A stretch of 18,651 nt of DNA, taken from positions 1 through 18,651 of the forward strand of contig JBAYQE010000050.1 of NCBI GenBank assembly GCA_041677345.1, in the 5' to 3' direction. The DNA comes from JALOAT01 sp041677345. GTDB lineage: Bacteria > Pseudomonadota > Gammaproteobacteria > Thiohalomonadales > Thiohalomonadaceae. Positions within the stretch are counted from its first letter, which is position 1. Every line of letters begins with the position of its first letter. This document shows positions 1 to 6,963 of the stretch, piece by piece. A program made the position numbers and the translations under genes. The notes under the pieces were generated by a model, which was not told the DNA's origin, did no database searches, and saw only the letters and a list, made by a program, of their open reading frames with translations.

Positions 1-1549
1 GGAGCAGAACGGCCTGCGCAGCGACGCGCTCAAGGCCATCGCCGCCACGCGCTGGGTGCCCGAGTGGGGCCAGGCGCGCATCGAGGCCATGGTGCAGAAC
101 CGCCCGGACTGGTGCATCTCGCGTCAGCGCACCTGGGGCGTGCCCATCGCCCTGTTCGTGCACAAGCAGAGCGGTGACCTGCATCCCGAGATGCCGCGCC
201 TCATCGAGGAAGTGGCCAAACGCATCGAACAGCAGGGCATCGATGCCTGGTTCGATCTGGACCCGGCCGACCTGCTCGGCGCCGACGCGGAGAATTACGA
301 CAAGGTGCGCGACACCCTGGACGTGTGGTTCGACTCCGGCGTGACGCACTATGCCGTGCTGGAGAGCCGCGAAGGCATGACGGACTTCCCCGCGGCCGAT
401 CTCTACCTGGAAGGCTCCGATCAGCACCGCGGCTGGTTCCAGTCCTCGCTGCTTACTTCCGTGGCCATGCGCCAGGTGGCGCCCTACAAGCAGGTGCTCA
501 CCCACGGCTTCACCGTGGACGCCAAGGGACAGAAGATGTCCAAGTCCAAGGGCAACGTGGTGGCGCCGCAACAGGTGGTGAATCAGCTCGGCGCCGACAT
601 CCTGCGCCTGTGGGTGGCGGCCACCGACTACCGCGGCGAGATGAGCGTCTCCGACGAGATCCTCAAGCGCACCGCCGACGCCTATCGCCGCATCCGCAAC
701 ACCGCGCGCTTCTTCCTCGCCAACCTCAAGGGCTTCGACCCCGCGCAGCACGCGGTGGCGCCCGCCGACATGGTGGCGCTGGACCGCTGGGCCGTGGCGC
801 GTGCGCAGCAGTTGCAGCAGGAACTGGTCGCGGCCTATGAGGCCTACGAGTTCCACCTGATCTACCAGAAAGTGCACAACTTCTGCTCGGTGGATATGGG
901 CGCCTTCTATCTGGATGTGATCAAGGACCGCCAGTACACCGCCAAGGCCGACAGTACGGCGCGCCGCTCCACGCAGACCGCGCTCTATCACATCGCCGAG
1001 GCCTTCGCGTGCTGGCTCGCGCCCATCCTCAGCTTCACCGCCGAGGAGATCTGGAGCCATCTGCCAGGTGAGCGTGGCGAGTCGGTCTTTCTCGCCACCT
1101 GGCATCAGTTCCCGGCACTAGGCGACGACCAGGGCATGGGCCTGGATTACTGGGCGCAGATCCTGGAAGTGCGCGATGCGGTGAACACAGAGCTGGAGCG
1201 CCTGCGCGTCGCCGGCGGCATCGGCGCCTCGCTGGACGCGGAAGTGGACATCCACGCCGGGCGCGAGATCCATGACAAGCTGGTGCGCCTTGGCGATGAG
1301 TTGCGCTTTGCGCTCATCACCTCCTATGCCAACGTGCACCTGGTTACCACGCCGCCGGAAAATGCGGCGCACTTCACCTTGAGCAGCAAGGACGAAATCT
1401 GGGTGGAGGTGCGGCCATCAGCCCATCCCAAGTGCGCGCGCTGCTGGCATCATCGCGAGGATGTGGGCGTCCAGGCGGAGCATCCGCACATCTGCGGCCG
1501 CTGCGTGGAGAACGTGGAAGGCGGCGGCGAAGCGCGCCGCTTCGCCTGA
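1..1549 (+). CDS. ileS: Isoleucyl-tRNA synthetase, C-terminal part (5' end outside window)
   Basis: Class I aminoacyl-tRNA synthetase that charges tRNA-Ile in the cytoplasm. The reading frame is open from the first bases, so the gene starts upstream; about 515 residues are seen of a protein that is usually about 940. The GTG at 56 is an internal valine codon, not a start. Visible: the catalytic-domain block with the class I KMSKS signature at 533-547 (GQKMSKSKGN), the alpha-helical anticodon-binding domain with WFDSG and EGSDQHRGWFQ upstream, and a C-terminal zinc-binding segment with CARCW at about 1433 and CGRC at about 1493. This zinc tail is typical of bacterial-type IleS. It leads the operon: lspA follows after 9 bases, and the SD-like GAGG for lspA overlaps the ileS stop codon. 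Identification is secure. Confidence 0.97.
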   Translation, partial: EQNGLRSDALKAIAATRWVPEWGQARIEAMVQNRPDWCISRQRTWGVPIALFVHKQSGDLHPEMPRLIEEVAKRIEQQGIDAWFDLDPADLLGADAENYDKVRDTLDVWFDSGVTHYAVLESREGMTDFPAADLYLEGSDQHRGWFQSSLLTSVAMRQVAPYKQVLTHGFTVDAKGQKMSKSKGNVVAPQQVVNQLGADILRLWVAATDYRGEMSVSDEILKRTADAYRRIRNTARFFLANLKGFDPAQHAVAPADMVALDRWAVARAQQLQQELVAAYEAYEFHLIYQKVHNFCSVDMGAFYLDVIKDRQYTAKADSTARRSTQTALYHIAEAFACWLAPILSFTAEEIWSHLPGERGESVFLATWHQFPALGDDQGMGLDYWAQILEVRDAVNTELERLRVAGGIGASLDAEVDIHAGREIHDKLVRLGDELRFALITSYANVHLVTTPPENAAHFTLSSKDEIWVEVRPSAHPKCARCWHHREDVGVQAEHPHICGRCVENVEGGGEARRFA

Positions 1550-1558
1550 GGTCTGCGG

Positions 1559-2026
1559 ATGCGCTGGTTGTGGCTCTCCGCGCTGGTGGTGGTGATCGAC
1601 CAGGTCACCAAGACCCTAGCGAGCAACCTGCTGAACCTGTATGAGGCGGTGCCGGTACTGCCCGGGCTGAACCTCACGCTCATGCACAACACGGGCGCGG
1701 CCTTCAGTTTCCTCAGCGAAGAAGGCGGTTGGCAGCGCTGGTTCTTCGCCGCCATCGCGCTGGTGGTCAGCACCCTGTTGGTGCTGTGGCTCAGGCGCCT
1801 GCCAGCGGCGCAACGCTGGCTGCACATCGCCATCGCCCTGGTGATCGGCGGTGCCATCGGCAATGTGTGGGATCGCGTGGTGCTCGGCTATGTAGTGGAC
1901 TTCATCGACGTGTACGCCGGGCGCTGGCACTGGCCTGCCTTCAACGTGGCCGATTCGGCCATCACCGTGGGCGCGGTCATGCTGCTGCGCGATGCCTTCC
2001 GCCATCCGGAGCCTGAACGCCAATGA
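1559..2026 (+). CDS. lspA: Lipoprotein signal peptidase (signal peptidase II)
   Basis: Integral inner-membrane aspartic protease that removes the signal peptide from diacylglyceryl-prolipoproteins. The 155 residues match the family size. Hydrophobic segments lie near residues 3-18, 60-78, 88-103 and 130-144, giving four membrane spans. Family motifs are clear: the N-terminal DQVTK, HNTGAAFS around residue 43, GNVWDR at 101-106, VVDFIDV with Asp114, and FNVADSAI with Asp132; the last two Asp are the expected catalytic pair. The ATG start is preceded by GAGG at 1548-1551 with a 7-base spacer. Its stop overlaps the start of the next gene (ATGA), so translation is probably coupled. Placement between ileS and an FKBP gene is the classic proteobacterial arrangement. 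The window also encodes a likely substrate, the lipoprotein protease at 5319-6959. Confidence 0.97.
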   Translation: MRWLWLSALVVVIDQVTKTLASNLLNLYEAVPVLPGLNLTLMHNTGAAFSFLSEEGGWQRWFFAAIALVVSTLLVLWLRRLPAAQRWLHIAIALVIGGAIGNVWDRVVLGYVVDFIDVYAGRWHWPAFNVADSAITVGAVMLLRDAFRHPEPERQ

Positions 2027-2466
2027 GTACAACGGCCGCCATTCGCCACGGCGCGCGCGTGCGCATGCACTATGAGCTGTCCTTTGCCGACGGTACCGGA
2101 ATCGATTCCACCCTGGGTGGCGAGCCGGTGGAGTTCGTGGTGGGTGACGGTACCTTCGCGGGCGGTCTTGAGCAGGTCCTGCTCGACATGTCGGCCGGCC
2201 AATGCGAGCGTATCCTGCTGGGCCCGGACGACGCCTTCGGCGAGCGTGACCCGACCGCCGTCCATCGCCTGCCGCGCGCCGATTTCGAGCACATGGAGCT
2301 GACGGAAGGCAGTGTGCTGGGCTTTGGCCTACCGAACGGTGATGAGATCGCGGGCCAGGTCATCGCCCTGGGCACGGATTTCGTGGATGTGGATTTCAAT
2401 CATCCGCTCGCCGGTCGAGCCCTGCAGTTCTATGTGGAAATCCTCGCGGTTGGAGCGCCGGACTGA
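2023..2466 (+). CDS. fkpB: FKBP-type peptidyl-prolyl isomerase, SlpA/FkpB type
   Basis: Cytoplasmic prolyl cis-trans isomerase with probable chaperone activity. The 147 residues contain the split FKBP fold seen in SlpA/SlyD proteins: an N-terminal strand region (VRMHYELSFADGTGIDST), the central GDGTFAGGLEQVLLDMSAG block at about residues 41-59, an inserted flap domain (about 66-122, with GPDDAFGERDP), and the closing NHPLAGRALQFYVEI motif near residues 126-140. There is no histidine-rich metal-binding tail as in SlyD, which favours SlpA/FkpB. The start ATG overlaps the lspA stop by 4 bases and its own TGA overlaps the ispH ATG by one base (TGATG), so it is embedded in the operon and likely translationally coupled on both sides. 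Confidence 0.93.
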   Translation: MSTTAAIRHGARVRMHYELSFADGTGIDSTLGGEPVEFVVGDGTFAGGLEQVLLDMSAGQCERILLGPDDAFGERDPTAVHRLPRADFEHMELTEGSVLGFGLPNGDEIAGQVIALGTDFVDVDFNHPLAGRALQFYVEILAVGAPD

Positions 2467-3398
2467 TGGAGATACTGCTCGCCAATCCCCGTGGTTTTTG
2501 CGCCGGCGTGGACCGCGCCATCGAGATCGTCGATCGCGCTATCGAACTGCTGGGTGCACCCATCTACGTACGCCATGAGGTGGTGCACAACAGATACGTG
2601 GTGGATCGCCTGCGCGACAAGGGGGCGGTGTTCGTGGACGAACTGGATCAGGTGCCGGACGGCGCCACCGTCATCTTCAGTGCCCACGGCGTGTCCCAGG
2701 CGGTGCAGGCCGAGGCCGTCAGGCGCGGGCTGCGCGTGTTCGATGCCACCTGCCCGCTGGTCACCAAGGTGCACCTGGAGGTCATCCGTCACGCCAAGGC
2801 CGGCCATGAGGTGGTACTTATCGGCCATGCGGGTCACCCGGAAGTGGAGGGCACCGTGGGTCAGTACCTGGACGGTCCCGGCATGTACATCGTGGAAACG
2901 CCGGCGGATGTCGCCGCGCTTGCGGTGAAGGACCCGTGCAACCTGGCCTATGTCACCCAGACCACGCTATCGGTGGACGATGCCGCCCGCGTGGTGGAGG
3001 CCCTGAAGCAGCGCTTTCCGGCCATCCAGGGGCCGCGCAGGGATGATATCTGCTATGCCACCCAGAATCGCCAGGACGCAGTGAAGCAACTCGCCGTGCG
3101 CTGCGACGTGGTATTCGTGGTGGGCTCGCCCAACAGCTCCAATTCCAATCGCCTGCGTGAAGTGGCCGAACGTCGCGGCACGCCCGCCCACCTCATCGAC
3201 AATGCCGCGCAGATAGAGCCCGCCTGGCTGGTGGGCAGGCAGTGCATCGGTATCACCGCGGGTGCGTCGGCGCCCGAGGTACTGGTGCAGGAGGTCATCG
3301 TGCGCCTCAGGTCCCTGGGCGCGAGCGGGCCGATGGAAGACCAGGGGCAGAGCGAGCAGGTGGTGTTTCCCCTGCCCAAGGTATTGCAGCGTGATTGA
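2466..3398 (+). CDS. ispH: 4-hydroxy-3-methylbut-2-enyl diphosphate reductase
   Basis: Iron-sulfur enzyme that makes IPP and DMAPP from HMBPP in the last step of the methylerythritol phosphate pathway. At 310 residues it is the usual length. The three cysteine ligands of the cluster are present: Cys12 in NPRGFCAGV, Cys96 in DATCPLV and Cys196 in DDICYATQNRQ. Substrate-site residues are visible as His41 (EVVHN), His74 (FSAHGV), His124 (GHAGHPE) and Glu126. The C-terminal part carries SPNSSNSNRL and GITAGASAPE, both family hallmarks. The ATG overlaps the fkpB stop codon by one base, which fixes the start. Presence of ispH shows the host uses the MEP route to isoprenoids rather than depending on mevalonate. 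Confidence 0.97.
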   Translation: MEILLANPRGFCAGVDRAIEIVDRAIELLGAPIYVRHEVVHNRYVVDRLRDKGAVFVDELDQVPDGATVIFSAHGVSQAVQAEAVRRGLRVFDATCPLVTKVHLEVIRHAKAGHEVVLIGHAGHPEVEGTVGQYLDGPGMYIVETPADVAALAVKDPCNLAYVTQTTLSVDDAARVVEALKQRFPAIQGPRRDDICYATQNRQDAVKQLAVRCDVVFVVGSPNSSNSNRLREVAERRGTPAHLIDNAAQIEPAWLVGRQCIGITAGASAPEVLVQEVIVRLRSLGASGPMEDQGQSEQVVFPLPKVLQRD

Positions 3399-3406
3399 GG
3401 TATCCC

Positions 3407-4498
3407 ATGGCTAGGACGATCGTCATCGGCGGCGGCATCATCGGCATGTTCACCGCCCGCGAGCTGGCGCTGGCGGGACGCTCCGTCGTGCTGCTCGAGC
3501 GTGGCGCGCTTGGCCGCGAATCCTCGTGGGCGGGCGGCGGCATCCTCTCGCCGTTGCACCCCTGGCGCTACCCGGGCGCGGTCACGCAGCTCGCCCGCTG
3601 GGGCCAGCAACACTACCCGGTGTTCTGTCGTGAACTGGCACAGAACACGGGCATCGATCCCCAATGGACCCGCAGCGGACTGCTGTGGCTGAGCACGGAA
3701 GCGAAAGCCGAGGCCCTGGCCTGGTCGGAACGGGAAGGCTACGATCTCGCGCTGCTGCAGGGCGAGGACGCCGTGCGCGAGTGCGAGCCGGCGGTGGCAG
3801 CGGGATTCGGCGAGGCGCTGTTCATGGGCGCAGTGGCCCAGGTGCGCAACCCACGCCTGCTTCAGGCCGCGCGTGCGGAGTTGCTGCGCCTGGAGGTGGA
3901 GATCCGCGAGTCTGTGGAGGTGCAAGGCTTCGTGACCCGTGGGGGGCACCTGCAGGCCCTGCTTACGGCACAGGGCGAGCTGGCCGCGGAACAGGCACTG
4001 GTGGCCTCCGGTGCCTGGGCCGGCCGCCTGCTGGCGGATACCGGACTGACCCTCCCGGTGCATCCGGTGCGTGGCCAGATGGTGCTGTTCAAGGCCGAGC
4101 CAGACCTGCTGCAGCGCATGGTCCTGCACCAGGACCGCTACGTCATCCCACGCCGTGATGGCCGCGTCCTGGTCGGCTCCACGGTCGAGGATACGGGGTT
4201 CGAGAAGCAGACCACCCAGGAGGCACTTGCAGAACTGAAGGCGGCGGCCTATGCCATGGTTCCGGCGCTGGAACGCTTTCCTGTCGAGCACCACTGGGCC
4301 GGCCTGCGGCCGGGCTCCCCCACGGGAGTCCCTTACGTGGGCGAGCATCCCCACATCCGCGGGCTATTCGTGAATGCCGGTCATTACCGCAACGGCGTGG
4401 TGCTGGGCCTGGCTTCCACCCGTCTGGCCGCCGACCTGATGCTGGGACGCCCGCCCATCCTCGATCCGGCGCCTTATGCACCCGCCACAAATGTGTAG
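3407..4498 (+). CDS. thiO: Glycine oxidase (FAD-dependent, thiamine thiazole branch)
   Basis: Flavoprotein that oxidises glycine to dehydroglycine for the thiazole ring of thiamine. I start it at the ATG at 3407, because GAGG at 3397-3400 lies 6 bases before it; a TTG four codons upstream is open but badly placed. The 363 residues fit ThiO. The N-terminus is a dinucleotide-binding fold (TIVIGGGIIG, then LLERG at about 29-33), followed by GRESSWAGGGILSPLHPW, typical of the family. The C-terminus has HQDRYVIPRRDG, VGSTVEDTGF, WAGLRPGSP (Arg301) and GHYRNGV (Arg328); these arginines sit where Bacillus glycine oxidase uses Arg302 and Arg329 for the substrate carboxylate, as I recall them. No thiS or thiG is nearby. 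A related D-amino-acid dehydrogenase role is possible but less likely. Confidence 0.85.
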   Translation: MARTIVIGGGIIGMFTARELALAGRSVVLLERGALGRESSWAGGGILSPLHPWRYPGAVTQLARWGQQHYPVFCRELAQNTGIDPQWTRSGLLWLSTEAKAEALAWSEREGYDLALLQGEDAVRECEPAVAAGFGEALFMGAVAQVRNPRLLQAARAELLRLEVEIRESVEVQGFVTRGGHLQALLTAQGELAAEQALVASGAWAGRLLADTGLTLPVHPVRGQMVLFKAEPDLLQRMVLHQDRYVIPRRDGRVLVGSTVEDTGFEKQTTQEALAELKAAAYAMVPALERFPVEHHWAGLRPGSPTGVPYVGEHPHIRGLFVNAGHYRNGVVLGLASTRLAADLMLGRPPILDPAPYAPATNV

Positions 4499-4525
4499 AC
4501 TGCGTATGAACACCTGCACTATAAT
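4496..4525 (+). promoter_or_regulatory. Sigma-70 promoter of the Fur-family gene
   Basis: A perfect TATAAT -10 box lies at 4520-4525 and TAGACT (4 of 6 bases to TTGACA) at 4496-4501, with an 18-base spacer. The -35 box overlaps the thiO stop codon. Expected initiation about 7 bases after the -10 falls at about 4532-4533, on or next to the ATG at 4533. This implies a leaderless or nearly leaderless mRNA. No experimental start site is known to me. Confidence 0.6.
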
Positions 4526-4532
4526 CGCCCCC

Positions 4533-4955
4533 ATGCACCAGTATGCTGACTTGCTTGGCAAACAAGAGGTTGTCACCAAGCTGCAGGCCAAGGGGATCAC
4601 CCCTACGACCCAGCGCTTGGTGATTGGCCAGGTCTTGTTTGCCCGTCCGCAACATCTTTCCGCCGAGCAGGTACTGGAGTTGGTGAACACGGAAGACACC
4701 CACGTCTCCAAGGCCACGGTGTACAACACCCTGAACCTGTTCGCCCGGTCCGGTCTCATCCGCGAAGTGATCGTGGACCCGACCAAGATCTTCTACGATT
4801 CGAACACCACCCCGCATTACCACATGTTCGCCATCGATACGGGCATCCTGTCCGATCTGCCGAGCGACGTCGAGGTGAAGGGCGTACCCGAACTGCCGTC
4901 GGACATCACGGTAGTGGGTCTGGACGTGGTGTTGCGGGTGCGCTCGTCGGACTAG
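4533..4955 (+). CDS. Fur-superfamily transcriptional regulator, Irr-like
   Basis: DNA-binding winged-helix repressor with a metal- or haem-responsive C-terminal dimerisation domain. Starting at 4533 gives 140 residues, MHQYADLLG. Upstream in-frame alternatives are an ATG at 4506 and one at 4476 inside thiO; I prefer 4533 because the perfect -10 box lies between these and it. Visible parts: GITPTTQRLVIGQVLF (21-36), HLSAEQV with His41, the recognition helix SKATVYNTLNLFARSGLI (59-75), then FYDSNTTPHYHMF with His95 and His97, and a tail VVGLDVVLRVR. It lacks both CxxC zinc motifs of canonical Fur/PerR, and the DSN-HYH and DVVLR patterns resemble Irr of alphaproteobacteria. What it senses (iron, haem, peroxide or manganese) cannot be read from the sequence. 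Confidence 0.85.
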   Translation: MHQYADLLGKQEVVTKLQAKGITPTTQRLVIGQVLFARPQHLSAEQVLELVNTEDTHVSKATVYNTLNLFARSGLIREVIVDPTKIFYDSNTTPHYHMFAIDTGILSDLPSDVEVKGVPELPSDITVVGLDVVLRVRSSD

Positions 4956-4966
4956 CGGCGTCATTG

Positions 4967-4995
4967 TTTCAAACCCCGGTTGTTTCTTTTATACT
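4967..4995 (+). promoter_or_regulatory. Probable tRNA-Thr promoter
   Basis: TATACT at 4990-4995 is a good -10 box. The -35 is weak: TTTCAA at 4967-4972 with a 17-base spacer, or TTGTTT at 4964-4969 with 20 bases. The stretch just after the -10 (CCGCG) is GC-rich, as in stable-RNA promoters under stringent control; that regulatory reading is inference. Predicted initiation at about 5002 leaves a short leader before the tRNA at 5008. Confidence 0.5.
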
Positions 4996-5007
4996 CCGCG
5001 TTTCCTT

Positions 5008-5083
5008 GCCGACGTAGCTCAGTTGGTAGAGCAACTGATTCGTAAGCAGTAGGTCGGGGGTTCGACTCCCTTCGTCGGCACCA
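5008..5083 (+). tRNA. tRNA-Thr (anticodon CGT)
   Basis: Complete 76-base cloverleaf with encoded CCA. Acceptor GCCGACG (5008-5014) pairs fully with CGTCGGC (5073-5079), discriminator A at 5080, CCA at 5081-5083. The D arm is GCTC/GAGC, the anticodon loop TTCGTAA gives anticodon CGT (reads ACG, threonine), and the T loop is TTCGACT. The anticodon stem ACTGA/GCAGT has an A-G mismatch at the loop-closing 31-39 position, and the T stem carries two G-U pairs. The other arms are regular, so I read it as functional. It is a single gene with its own promoter and terminator rather than part of a tRNA cluster. Confidence 0.97.
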
Positions 5084-5100
5084 GTCAATGCAAAAAGGCC

Positions 5101-5111
5101 CGCCTGTGCGG
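5101..5111. repeat. Left 11-bp target-site duplication
   Basis: CGCCTGTGCGG, identical to 5143-5153 and directly abutting the palindrome. In the inferred empty site this sequence forms the tip of the terminator stem and its CTGT loop. Confidence 0.75.
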
Positions 5112-5142
5112 TAATGCCGGTCAGCTTAACTGACCGGCATTA
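5112..5142. mobile_element. 31-bp palindromic insertion scar or minimal miniature element
   Basis: Two 13-bp arms, TAATGCCGGTCAG (5112-5124) and CTGACCGGCATTA (5130-5142), are perfect reverse complements around CTTAA. The unit is bounded exactly by two copies of an 11-bp direct repeat. This is what two abutted terminal inverted repeats of an insertion sequence with an 11-bp target duplication would look like, for example after near-precise excision or as a minimal MITE. An 11-bp duplication fits IS4-like elements among others, and the arm sequence resembles IS ends I recall, but I cannot confirm the family. Confidence 0.7.
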
Positions 5143-5153
5143 CGCCTGTGCGG
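5143..5153. repeat. Right 11-bp target-site duplication
   Basis: CGCCTGTGCGG, second identical copy, abutting the palindrome on its right side. Perfect identity suggests a fairly recent event or selection for the stem. Confidence 0.75.
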
Positions 5154-5318
5154 GCCTTTTTTTGCGTTGAATGCAAGAAAGAAGCAGGCGACTATCGGCG
5201 ACTGGATGCCCCACCCCCAACCCGCACTCCTCTGTTGAGCGCTTGGCGCATCTCGTCGCGCCCCTGTGGTGCGAGAAACCACCGGACACCCGCAGGCAAG
5301 TAGTGTTTCTGCAAGAGT

Positions 5319-6959
5319 TCAGGGGCAGGCGACGGGCGGTGCGGAGGGTGATAGGGCAGTGATGCGCAGCTGGTATCCCCCATACCGCCCTGCAAACGGT
5401 TTCTGGGTCGACGACCGCATCACATGCACGAAGAATCTGCCCGGGTACGGCGGCTCGAAGGCGTCGATGCGCGCGGCGAGGGCACAGCCGTCATTGGGTG
5501 CATTCTCGGCGGATGAAGCCTTTTGCTGGGCGAGGGGGTAGCCATTGCCATCGGTGATGCGCAGGTCGGTGTGGGCGCCATTGATCAGGTCGTAGGTTTC
5601 GACGCGATAGCGGGTACCGGTGTCGGCATCGAAAGGGATCAGGTCGGTTTCCGAGGCCCTGGCGGCCTTGAAGAGGTTGTGGTCTTCAGCACCCTGATAG
5701 GCGCGGCTCGGGAGCAGCGCGTCAAGCGTGTCATCGGCCTCGTGCAGATCGCCGCTGTAGTGGATGTGCCGCTCGGCCAGGGCACTTACCGCCTGCGCGT
5801 TCGGCATGGCCACCTGTGAGCTCGCCTGCCAGGCATCCCAGAAGGTCTCGAGACTTGCAGGGTAGTCGGGCGCGGCCGCGGCGGCGGGCAGCCCTGTGGC
5901 AAAGACCTCCCAAATGTCCTTCATGCCGGTATCCGCCGCATGCAGGTTCCACAAGGCCTTAGCAACGGCCGTTTCGTTGGAGGCGTAACGGATCACGCTG
6001 TCCAGCCAGACCGGAACGGTGTTGAAGTCGTAATGGAGCCCGCCGCCGGGTCCGGTCGTGCCGTTTGCCGTATCCACGTACCCGGAATAGGGCAGTCCTT
6101 CGCTGGACAGGGTGGGGTGGCGGCGCTCGCCCAACCAGGCCTTGATGGCCCCGGCCATGAAACTGCTGAAGCCCTCGCTCCATGCCAGCCGCAGGTCCTG
6201 GGTATTGTCCAGCAGGGTGTGCATGCCACCGGGTGAATGCAGCACGCCGAAGGCATGCTCGAGGAAATGACCATACTCGTGCAGCAGGACGTCATCGTCG
6301 AAATGGTCTGTGTCACCGGTGATGCCTTCCGGCGTGCTCACGCCCCCGAGCACATAGATGCCACCGTTGCAGGAGCGGCAGTGGTAGGTGGTACCGCCCG
6401 GCGGTGTGCTGCCCGGCTGCCAGTACACGGAAAGCAGCGGCGGGAATTCGCCATGATGCTCATGGACGAATTCACCTGCAGCGGTATACACGTCGAGCAT
6501 GTTGAAGGCACCGGCGATCTCGCCCGGTACAGCCAGGTCCAGGCGCGCGGGCAGGGCGTCGGGCGTGAACGCCTTTGAGACTGAGACCACGTTGCCCGCG
6601 AAATCCATAATTTCGACCGGCGCGCCCGTGCGGGTCCGTGCGAGCACGCGTAGCCGCATGGGTTCATGGCTGCCACCTGCGGCAGCAAGCGCGTAATCAC
6701 CGGTTTCACCCACTGTCGCCTCCGCTAGCACCCGGCCATCACTGTTAACCACCTGCACCGTGGCATGGCGCGTGGGCTTGGCCTCGGTGCGCAGGAAACG
6801 GTATTCCGCCTGATCCGGTCCGGGGCCATAGATGCGATCGTCATAGGTGACCACGCCGCTCACCACGAAATCGGTGCGCTCGCCGTGGTCAGCACCGCCG
6901 CCGCCACCGCATCCACCGAGTGCGGCCAATAACAGGAGGGGAGTGATGTGATGTCGCAT
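5319..6959 (-). CDS. Lipoprotein zinc metalloprotease (gluzincin-like) with PPC-like C-terminal domain
   Basis: Start chosen at the ATG ending at 6959: it opens a lipoprotein signal, MRHHITPLLLLAALGGC, with Cys17 followed by a glycine run; an upstream in-frame start would put 12 extra residues before it. The mature protein (546 residues in total) should sit in the outer membrane or periplasm after processing by a LspA-type enzyme. A beta-rich region (about 30-145) precedes the catalytic part with HEYGHFLEH (His227, Glu228, His231) and, 31 residues on, WSEGF (Glu262), a likely third zinc ligand as in gluzincins. CRSC at 194-197 could form a disulfide. Residues about 435-535 resemble a bacterial pre-peptidase C-terminal domain. 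The upstream small exported protein ends 4 bases before this start, so the two are probably co-translated. Substrate and family are not recognised; protease activity is inferred from motifs. Confidence 0.8.
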   Translation of the reverse strand: MRHHITPLLLLAALGGCGGGGGADHGERTDFVVSGVVTYDDRIYGPGPDQAEYRFLRTEAKPTRHATVQVVNSDGRVLAEATVGETGDYALAAAGGSHEPMRLRVLARTRTGAPVEIMDFAGNVVSVSKAFTPDALPARLDLAVPGEIAGAFNMLDVYTAAGEFVHEHHGEFPPLLSVYWQPGSTPPGGTTYHCRSCNGGIYVLGGVSTPEGITGDTDHFDDDVLLHEYGHFLEHAFGVLHSPGGMHTLLDNTQDLRLAWSEGFSSFMAGAIKAWLGERRHPTLSSEGLPYSGYVDTANGTTGPGGGLHYDFNTVPVWLDSVIRYASNETAVAKALWNLHAADTGMKDIWEVFATGLPAAAAAPDYPASLETFWDAWQASSQVAMPNAQAVSALAERHIHYSGDLHEADDTLDALLPSRAYQGAEDHNLFKAARASETDLIPFDADTGTRYRVETYDLINGAHTDLRITDGNGYPLAQQKASSAENAPNDGCALAARIDAFEPPYPGRFFVHVMRSSTQKPFAGRYGGYQLRITALSPSAPPVACP

Positions 6960-6963
6960 GGGA

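Larger units (their letters stand above)
5092..5163 (+). terminator. Intrinsic terminator of tRNA-Thr, enlarged by an insertion; probably bidirectional
   Basis: Outer stem GGCCCGC (5097-5103) pairs with GCGGGCC (5150-5156), preceded by five A and followed by seven T. The A run gives a five-U tract on the minus strand, so it can also stop transcription from the convergent metalloprotease gene. Between the outer arms lies an extra 14-bp stem, GTAATGCCGGTCAG (5111-5124) with CTGACCGGCATTAC (5130-5143). Without the insertion described separately it would be a simple 7-bp stem with a CTGT loop. Confidence 0.85.

Noticed and set aside
325..840. Long open frame inside ileS in another frame
   Set aside because: Arginine- and glycine-rich shadow of a GC-rich gene; the ileS frame carries all motifs.
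3053..4354. 433-codon minus-strand open frame over ispH and thiO
   Set aside because: Antisense shadow; its sequence has no family motifs and the plus strand encodes two complete recognised enzymes.
5112..5142. Palindrome as an operator or tRNA attachment site for an integrase
   Set aside because: No integrase or second copy of the tRNA 3' end is in the window, and the exact 11-bp flanking duplications fit transposition better.
5266..5282. GTGGT/ACCAC hairpin downstream of the metalloprotease gene
   Set aside because: Only 5 bp with a 7-base loop and no T run; the bidirectional terminator at 5092-5163 is a better stop signal.
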